Origin: Streptantibioticus cattleyicolor NRRL 8057 = DSM 46488
GTDB lineage: Bacteria; Actinomycetota; Actinomycetes; Streptomycetales; Streptomycetaceae
NCBI RefSeq assembly: GCF_000240165.1
Contig: NC_017586.1
Span: 5,841,228-5,905,227 of the forward strand
Length of the DNA: 64,000 nucleotides
Reading direction: 5' to 3'
The notes under the pieces were generated by a model, which did no database searches, was not told where the DNA came from, and saw only the letters and a list, made by a program, of their open reading frames with translations. How positions within the stretch are numbered: the first letter of the stretch is position 1; each line of letters opens with the position of its first letter. The translations under genes and the position numbers were made by a program. This document shows positions 58,496 through 64,000 of this stretch, piece by piece.

Positions 58496-60622
58496 GTGAT
58501 GAGAACCCTGCTGATCGACAACTACGACTCCTACACCTACAACCTCTTCCAGCTCATCGCCGAGGTCAACGGCGAGGAACCGGTGGTCGTCACCAACGAC
58601 GCCCCCGGCGCCGCCGACCTCGACCTGTCCGCCTTCGACAACATCGTCATCTCACCGGGCCCCGGCCACCCCGCCCGCCCACGGGACTTCGGGGTCTCCG
58701 CCCGCATCCTGGCCCGCGCCGACATCCCGGTGCTCGGCGTCTGCCTGGGCCACCAGGGCATCGCGGCCGGCGAGGGCGCCGAGGTCGGACCGGCCCCCGC
58801 CGCCCGCCACGGCTACCTCAGCCAGGTCACCCACGACGGCAAGGACATCTTCGCCGGACTGCCGCAGGGGTTCACCGCGGTGCGCTACCACTCGCTGCGC
58901 GTGGACGAACCGCTGCCCGCCGTGCTGGAGGCCACCGCCTGGTCCGAGGACGGCGTGGTGATGGGGCTGCGCCACCGCGAACGACCCGTGTGGGGCGTGC
59001 AGTTCCACCCCGAGTCGGTCTCCACCGAGTACGGCCGCGAGATGCTCGCCAACTTCCGCGACCTGACCGCCGCCCACCACGCCGCCCACCCGCGCCCGGC
59101 CACCGCCGACCGCCCCGCGCCGCCGACCGCCCCGCAACCCGCCCCCGTACCCGCCCTGCTGCCCGAGGACACCGGGCCCGCCACCCCGTACCGGGTCCAC
59201 CTGCGCAGCATCGAGACCGCCATCGACACCGAGGCCGCCTTCACCCACCTGTACGCCGGATCGGCCACCCCCGCCTTCTGGCTGGACAGCGCCCACGTCG
59301 AACCCGGCCGCTCCCGCTTCTCCTTCCTCGGCGACGCCGCCGGACCGCTGGCCGAGACCGTCCGCTACCGCACCGAGGACAAGGAGGTCGAGGTGGTCCG
59401 CCCGGGCCGGCTGCCGCAGCGCGTGCCCGGCACCGTCTTCGACTACCTCCAGGCCCAACTGCGCCGCCGCCGCACCGACGTTCCCGACCTGCCCTTCGGC
59501 TTCACCGGCGGCTACGTCGGCTACTTCGGCTACGAACTCAAGGCCGACCTCGGCTCCGCCAACAAACACACCTCGCCCACCCCCGACGCCACCTGGATCT
59601 TCGCCGACCGGGTCATCGCCGTCGACCACCAGGACGACACCACCTACCTGCTGGCGCTCAGCGACGGCACCCCGCAGACCGAGGCCGCCGCCGTCGCCTG
59701 GCTGGAGTCCACCGCCGCCGCGGTGCTCTCGCTGCCGCCCGCGCTGCGCACCGCCGACCAGCCCGCGGCCCCCGACGACTCCGCCGAACCCTTCCTCACC
59801 CACGACCGCGAGCACTACCGCGCCCGCATCGCCGACATCCACCAGCAGCTCAACGCCGGCGAGAGCTACGAGGTCTGCCTGACCACCTCGGCGTGGCTCC
59901 CCGTCGAGGAGGACGGCTACCAGTTCTACCGCGGGCTGCGGCACGCCAACCCGGCACCGTACGCCGCCTACCTGCGCCTGGGCGAGGTGGAGATCGCCAG
60001 CTCCTCGCCCGAGCGGTTCTTGACGATCGACCGCTCCGGCACCGTGGAGACCAAACCCATCAAGGGCACCGTGCCGCGCGACGCCGACCCGGCCGAGGAC
60101 GAGCGGCTGCGCGCCTCGCTCGCCGCCAGCCCCAAGACCCGGGCCGAGAACCTGATGATCGTCGACCTGCTCCGCAACGACCTGGGACGGGTCTGCGAGG
60201 TCGGCAGCGTGCACGTGCCGCGGCTGATGGCCACCGAAACCTACGCCTCCGTCCACCAGTTGGTCTCCACCATCCAGGGCCGGCTGCGCCCCGGCACCGA
60301 CGCGGTGGACGCGGTGCGCGCCTGCTTCCCCGGCGGCTCCATGACCGGCGCCCCCAAGCTGCGCACCATGGAGATCATCGACGAGCTGGAGACCGAGGCC
60401 CGCGGCGTCTACTCCGGATCCATCGGCTTCCTGTCCGTCAACGGCACCGCCGACCTCAACATCGTCATCCGCACCGCCGTCCGCGTCGGCGACCGGTGGC
60501 GGGTCGGCGCAGGCGGCGCCATCGTCCTCGACTCCGACGCCGACGAGGAGTACGAGGAGATGCTCCTCAAGGCCAGCGCGCCGCTGCGCGCCTACCGGCC
60601 CGCCGGCGAACTCGCGGCCTGA
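58496..60622 (+). CDS. pabAB: Fused 4-amino-4-deoxychorismate synthase (PabAB type)
   Basis: A 708-residue fusion. The N-terminal glutamine amidotransferase carries Cys83 in GVCLGHQGIA and the His-Glu of FHPESVSTEYG. The C-terminal chorismate-binding domain has PIKGT (Lys523), where the Lys marks ADC synthase; anthranilate synthases have Ala there. MTGAPKLRTMEIID and the closing GAGGAIVLDSD are typical. It makes the precursor of p-aminobenzoate, as in the candicidin, chloramphenicol and pristinamycin clusters. Start is GTG at 58496 or ATG at 58499, after AGGGAAG. Confidence 0.94.
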   Translation: MMRTLLIDNYDSYTYNLFQLIAEVNGEEPVVVTNDAPGAADLDLSAFDNIVISPGPGHPARPRDFGVSARILARADIPVLGVCLGHQGIAAGEGAEVGPAPAARHGYLSQVTHDGKDIFAGLPQGFTAVRYHSLRVDEPLPAVLEATAWSEDGVVMGLRHRERPVWGVQFHPESVSTEYGREMLANFRDLTAAHHAAHPRPATADRPAPPTAPQPAPVPALLPEDTGPATPYRVHLRSIETAIDTEAAFTHLYAGSATPAFWLDSAHVEPGRSRFSFLGDAAGPLAETVRYRTEDKEVEVVRPGRLPQRVPGTVFDYLQAQLRRRRTDVPDLPFGFTGGYVGYFGYELKADLGSANKHTSPTPDATWIFADRVIAVDHQDDTTYLLALSDGTPQTEAAAVAWLESTAAAVLSLPPALRTADQPAAPDDSAEPFLTHDREHYRARIADIHQQLNAGESYEVCLTTSAWLPVEEDGYQFYRGLRHANPAPYAAYLRLGEVEIASSSPERFLTIDRSGTVETKPIKGTVPRDADPAEDERLRASLAASPKTRAENLMIVDLLRNDLGRVCEVGSVHVPRLMATETYASVHQLVSTIQGRLRPGTDAVDAVRACFPGGSMTGAPKLRTMEIIDELETEARGVYSGSIGFLSVNGTADLNIVIRTAVRVGDRWRVGAGGAIVLDSDADEEYEEMLLKASAPLRAYRPAGELAA

Positions 60623-60716
60623 CCCCCGCCGCCGGCCCGGCCCACGGCCGGGGCACCGCCACCCCGGCCGCCCGGCCCGGCGGCCCGGCCCCCGCACCCC
60701 GACAGGAGCCCACCCG

Positions 60717-62189
60717 ATGAACATGGCCGAAGACCTCGCGGCCCTGGCCCTGGGCCGCGGCTGGACGGACCGGCCCGCCTACTACGAAGCAGACCGCGTC
60801 ATCACCCACGGGCAGCTGCACGACCTGGCCGCCCGCGCCGCCACCGTACTCGCCGACGCCGGGGTCACCCCCGCCCGGCGGGTGCTGATCGCCCTGCCGG
60901 ACGGCATCGCCTGGGTCACCGCGTTCCTGGCCACCGCCCGCCTCGGCGCCACCGCCGTCCTGGTCAACCCCGCGCTCACCGCCGCCGACCACGCCTTCCT
61001 CGCCGCCGACAGCGAAACGTACCTCGCCGTCACCGAGGCCCCGCTCGCCGACCGGTTCACCGGCATCCGCCACCTCGACGGCGCCGCGCTGCCGCGGCTG
61101 GCCGCGGCCCGACCGCCCGCCCCCGCCGCCGAGGTCGCCCCCGACCACCCGCTCTACATCCAGTACACCTCCGGCACCACCTCCCGCGCCAAGGGCGTCG
61201 TCCACCGGCACGCCGACCCCGCCGCCTACCACGCCGGCGCCGGAGCCCAGGTGCTGCGGATCGGCCCGGACGACGTGACGCTCTCGGTCTCCAAGCTCTT
61301 CTACGCCTACGGCTTCGGCAACGCCCTGGCCTTCCCGCTGCACTCCGGCGGCTCCGCCGTCCTGGTGCCCGGGCCGCCCCGCCCGCCGGTCGTCGCCGCG
61401 CTCGTCGCCCGGCACCGGGTCAGCCACCTGTACGCGGTGCCCTCCGCGCTGGCCAACCTCCTGGCCGAGACCGACCCGGCAGACTTCCGCAGCGTCCGCG
61501 CCGTGATCACGGCCGGCGAACCGCTCGGCGCCCAACTGGCCGACCGTGTCGGCGAGTTCCTCGGCGCCCCGCTCTACGACCAGCTCGGCTCCACCGAAGC
61601 CGGCCACGCCATCTGCACCAACGGCCCGGCCTGCCACGTACCCGGCACCGTCGGCCGCCCGGCACCCGGCTTCCGGATCGAACTGCGCGACCGCGCCGGC
61701 CGCCCGGTCCCGGACGGCACCGAGGGCGAGATGTGGGTCCACGGCCCCACCGTCACCCCCGGCTACCTCGGCCGCCCCGCCGAGACCGCCCGGCTGATCG
61801 TCGACGGCTGGCTCAACACCCGCGACCGCGCCGTCCGCAACCCCGACGGCACCTACCGCCACCTCGGCCGCACCGACGACCTGGAGATGGTCGGCGGCAT
61901 CACCGTCTCCCCGCTGGAGATCGAGCAGGTGCTGGCCGGCCACCCCGGGGTCCGCGACGTGGCCGTGGCCAGCATCGGCAACGAACGCGGCGCCACCAAA
62001 CTGCGTGCCTTCGTCGTCCCGCGCCGCCCGGTCAGCGACCCGGAGGCGTTCGCCACCGAACTCACCGGGCTCGCCCGCCGCCGCCTGGCCCCCTACAAGG
62101 TGCCGCGCGGCGTCGAGCTGGTCCCGTCTCTACCCCGCACCGCCACCGGCAAGCTCCAGCGCTTCCTCGTCCGCCAAGGCAGCTGGTGA
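60717..62189 (+). CDS. Benzoate-CoA-ligase-family aryl ligase
   Basis: A 490-residue adenylate-forming enzyme of the benzoate/4-hydroxybenzoate-CoA ligase group. P-loop YTSGTTSRAKGVVHRHADP (residues ~151-168), SKLFYAYGFGNALAFPL, QLGSTEAGH, DGWLNTRD and the C-terminal Lys in RTATGKLQRF are visible. It probably activates p-aminobenzoate or p-hydroxybenzoate for transfer to CoA or a carrier. AGGAG precedes the ATG. It follows the ADC synthase gene by 94 bp. Confidence 0.88.
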   Translation: MNMAEDLAALALGRGWTDRPAYYEADRVITHGQLHDLAARAATVLADAGVTPARRVLIALPDGIAWVTAFLATARLGATAVLVNPALTAADHAFLAADSETYLAVTEAPLADRFTGIRHLDGAALPRLAAARPPAPAAEVAPDHPLYIQYTSGTTSRAKGVVHRHADPAAYHAGAGAQVLRIGPDDVTLSVSKLFYAYGFGNALAFPLHSGGSAVLVPGPPRPPVVAALVARHRVSHLYAVPSALANLLAETDPADFRSVRAVITAGEPLGAQLADRVGEFLGAPLYDQLGSTEAGHAICTNGPACHVPGTVGRPAPGFRIELRDRAGRPVPDGTEGEMWVHGPTVTPGYLGRPAETARLIVDGWLNTRDRAVRNPDGTYRHLGRTDDLEMVGGITVSPLEIEQVLAGHPGVRDVAVASIGNERGATKLRAFVVPRRPVSDPEAFATELTGLARRRLAPYKVPRGVELVPSLPRTATGKLQRFLVRQGSW

Positions 62190-62242
62190 TCCGGCGGCCA
62201 CCGGAAAAGACCTTCCTCTCCTTCCACAGAAAGCAGCCGACC

Positions 62243-63850
62243 ATGTTCTCCACCACCCTCCCGGAAAAGGCCTTCTACCTCGGACACCTGTGGGAGAAGG
62301 CGGCCGAACGGCACGGCGGCGTCCCGGTCGTCCTCGACCAGCCGCTGGCCACCTTCCCCGACCGCGGCACCGACCTCACCTACGCCACGCTCGCCGACAT
62401 CGTCGACGACCTCGCCGCCCGGCTGTGGCACCTGGGGGTCCGCCCCACCGAGCGGGTCGCGGTGCACAAGACCGACAACTTCGACATCGCGCTGCTGGCC
62501 AGCGCCGTCGCCCGGATCGGCGGGGTCCCGGTGATGCTCTCCTCCGCGCTCCCCGGCGAGATCGTCGGCACCCTGCTGCGCCGCCTCGACCAGCCCTGGC
62601 TCATCAGCGACGCCGCCAAACTCGCCGGCCCGCTGGACGGCGTACCGGTCGGCGACCTCTCCCGCCAGGTGCTGCTGGCCGGCACCGAGGGCTACGGCGA
62701 CCTGAGCCTCCTGGCCGAACTGACCGGCCTGCCGCGCCGCCCCGCGGTCAAGCTGCACCGCACCCAGCCCGCGCTGATCACCCACAGCTCCGGCACCACC
62801 GGCGTCAACAAGCTGATGGTGCACACCGCCCGCGCCCTCTTCCACCGGCTGCTGCCGCAGCAGATGATCGCCTGGCCGATCCGGCGCAAGGAGACCGCCG
62901 CCTTGTGCATGTCCTTCGTGCACTCGCGGTTCTACCACTCGCTCGGTGTCTTCCTGAACTACGGCAACCCGCTGGTCGTCCTCGTCGACCCGGACCCGGA
63001 CGTGATCGCCCCGATCTTCAACCGCACCCGCCCCGGGCTGGTGGAGACCCACCCCAACAACTTCATCCAGTGGGAGGACCTCGCCGACGCCCCCGGCGCC
63101 CCGCTGTCCAGCGTCCGCTACTACAGCAGCACCTTCGACGCCATCCACCCGCGCACCATCCAGCGCCTGCTCGCCGCCTCGCGCCGCCGCCGCCCGCTGC
63201 TCGTCCAGCTCTACGGGCAGAGCGAGACCGGCCCCATCTCCGGCGCCTGGTACACCGAGAAGAGCGCCGCGAAGAACGACGGCCGGGACGTCGGCTACGT
63301 CCTGCCCGGCTTCATCAAGCTGCGGGTGGTCGACGAGAACGGCAAGCCGGTGCGGCGCGGCGAGCCCGGCCAGCTCGAACTGCGCGGACGCGGCCGGATC
63401 CTGACCTACCTCGGCGAGGACGAGCGCTACCGCAAGCAGCTCGACGGCGACTGGTGGCGCCTGGGCGACATGGGCCGCCTCGGCCGGTTCGGCAAACTCC
63501 ACCTGATCGACCGGGAGATCGACCAGATCGACTCCATCGACAGCAACCTGGAGGTCGAGGACGTCCTGATGTCCCGGCTGGACGAGCTGCTGGAGGTCGT
63601 CGTCGTCCCCGGCGCCGGCGACGAGCCGGTGCCGGTGGTCTGCACCCGCCGCGACGCCCCGCTGGACCCGGAGCGCTGGGCGCGGGCCACCGCCGACCTG
63701 CCGGCCATGGCCGCGCCGCTGCACTGGCCGTTCCACCAGGTGCCGCGCACCTCCACCTGGAAGGTGCAGCGGGTGGCGATCTCCCGGATGCTGCGGGACG
63801 GGACGGCGCCCCGGCCGGTCACCGCCGAACCGGCCCGGTCGGCCGCCTGA
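62243..63850 (+). CDS. Class I adenylate-forming enzyme (candidate diazotase or acyl ligase)
   Basis: A 535-residue ANL-superfamily enzyme. P-loop ITHSSGTTGVNKLMVHTARA, QLYGQSETGPISGAW, the Asp of WWRLGDMGRLGRF and LIDREIDQIDS are present. The C-terminal catalytic Lys would be the one in RTSTWKVQR, an unusual context. In CreE/CreD clusters a related ANL enzyme (CreM, AvaA6) joins nitrite to an aromatic amine to form a diazo group; this or one of the other two ligases could do that here. Ordinary acyl activation is the alternative. Confidence 0.8.
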   Translation: MFSTTLPEKAFYLGHLWEKAAERHGGVPVVLDQPLATFPDRGTDLTYATLADIVDDLAARLWHLGVRPTERVAVHKTDNFDIALLASAVARIGGVPVMLSSALPGEIVGTLLRRLDQPWLISDAAKLAGPLDGVPVGDLSRQVLLAGTEGYGDLSLLAELTGLPRRPAVKLHRTQPALITHSSGTTGVNKLMVHTARALFHRLLPQQMIAWPIRRKETAALCMSFVHSRFYHSLGVFLNYGNPLVVLVDPDPDVIAPIFNRTRPGLVETHPNNFIQWEDLADAPGAPLSSVRYYSSTFDAIHPRTIQRLLAASRRRRPLLVQLYGQSETGPISGAWYTEKSAAKNDGRDVGYVLPGFIKLRVVDENGKPVRRGEPGQLELRGRGRILTYLGEDERYRKQLDGDWWRLGDMGRLGRFGKLHLIDREIDQIDSIDSNLEVEDVLMSRLDELLEVVVVPGAGDEPVPVVCTRRDAPLDPERWARATADLPAMAAPLHWPFHQVPRTSTWKVQRVAISRMLRDGTAPRPVTAEPARSAA

Positions 63851-63974
63851 CCCGGACCTCCCGCACCCACCGGCCGGCCCGCCTGGGGGAGCGCGGCGCC
63901 CCGCCCGCCGCGCCCCCCGCGCCGGCCGCCCCTCCCGCCACCCACCGCCGTACCCACGAGGAAGGCAGCTCACC

Positions 63975-64000
63975 ATGCCTGGCAACCACCCCGCCACGGG
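63975..64000 (+). CDS. Start of a further cluster gene, cut by window edge
   Basis: ATG at 63975 follows GAGGAAGG by nine bases, and the frame reads MPGNHPAT to the window end. The gene continues to the right, so the cluster does too. Nothing can be said about its function. Confidence 0.5.

Noticed and set aside
58496..60622. Anthranilate synthase or PhzE-type assignment
   Set aside because: The catalytic motif is PIKGT with Lys, which marks aminodeoxychorismate synthase, and the amidotransferase domain is N-terminal.
57652..60720. Long plus-strand frame overlapping DAHP and ADC synthase genes
   Set aside because: Arg/Pro-rich translation without domains; the two real genes occupy other frames.

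Overview
The window is very GC-rich, with near-complete G/C at codon third positions, many GTG starts, GGAGG-type ribosome sites and many leaderless starts. Together with the gene content (GH46 chitosanase, TetR/MarR/LysR regulators, split LigD/Ku, macrolide glycosyltransferase) this points to a Streptomyces or close relative. No rRNA, tRNA, CRISPR array or intact insertion sequence was seen.

Positions 1-38,000 look like a chromosome-arm 'housekeeping and resistance' region. In order: a TetR/VOC divergent pair with a perfect palindromic operator; a secreted chitosanase behind a CsnR-type palindrome; a TetR regulator and a Cmx/CmlR-type chloramphenicol exporter that share an operator; a five-gene minus-strand stress block (ferritin-like, DUF3140, HhH endonuclease, PRC-barrel, small membrane protein) behind a SigB-like promoter; a frameshifted secreted protein and a DUF4239 membrane protein; VOC, ABC ATPase, TenA-like, LysR/EamA, VIT, STAS and enoyl-CoA hydratase genes; a three-gene formate dehydrogenase operon; a split NHEJ set (LigD ligase, Ku, LigD polymerase); a macrolide glycosyltransferase preceded by a leaderless eight-residue mini-ORF and paired repeats that look like a translational attenuator; a stand-alone ACP; MFS/DeoR; PHP phosphoesterase, pterin dehydratase, two AhpD-like proteins, a MocR regulator, a racemase-superfamily protein and a chloramphenicol phosphotransferase. 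Positions 37,270-38,280 hold imperfect repeats and broken gene ends.

From about 38,283 to the right edge lies a biosynthetic gene cluster, cut by the window end. It contains a MarR-type regulator and amidase; a thermostable-hemolysin-family protein; an AMP ligase read through into a TauD-type dioxygenase; an O-methyltransferase; a flavoprotein and a fumarase-superfamily lyase that resemble CreE and CreD of the aspartate-nitrosuccinate nitrous-acid pathway; an old yellow enzyme; a second methyltransferase; a ParB-like regulator; a flavin hydroxylase and a chorismate-lyase-like protein; a LuxE-like/LuxC-like acid-reducing pair; a class II DAHP synthase; a fused 4-amino-4-deoxychorismate synthase (catalytic PIKGT); an aryl-CoA ligase and another adenylate-forming enzyme; and the first codons of one more gene. 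The working model is a small molecule carrying a p-amino (or p-hydroxy) benzoate unit and a nitrite-derived N-N or diazo group, with an acid reduced to an aldehyde. No PKS or NRPS module is visible in the part shown. A 189-bp concentric foldback sits inside the cluster and has no obvious function.
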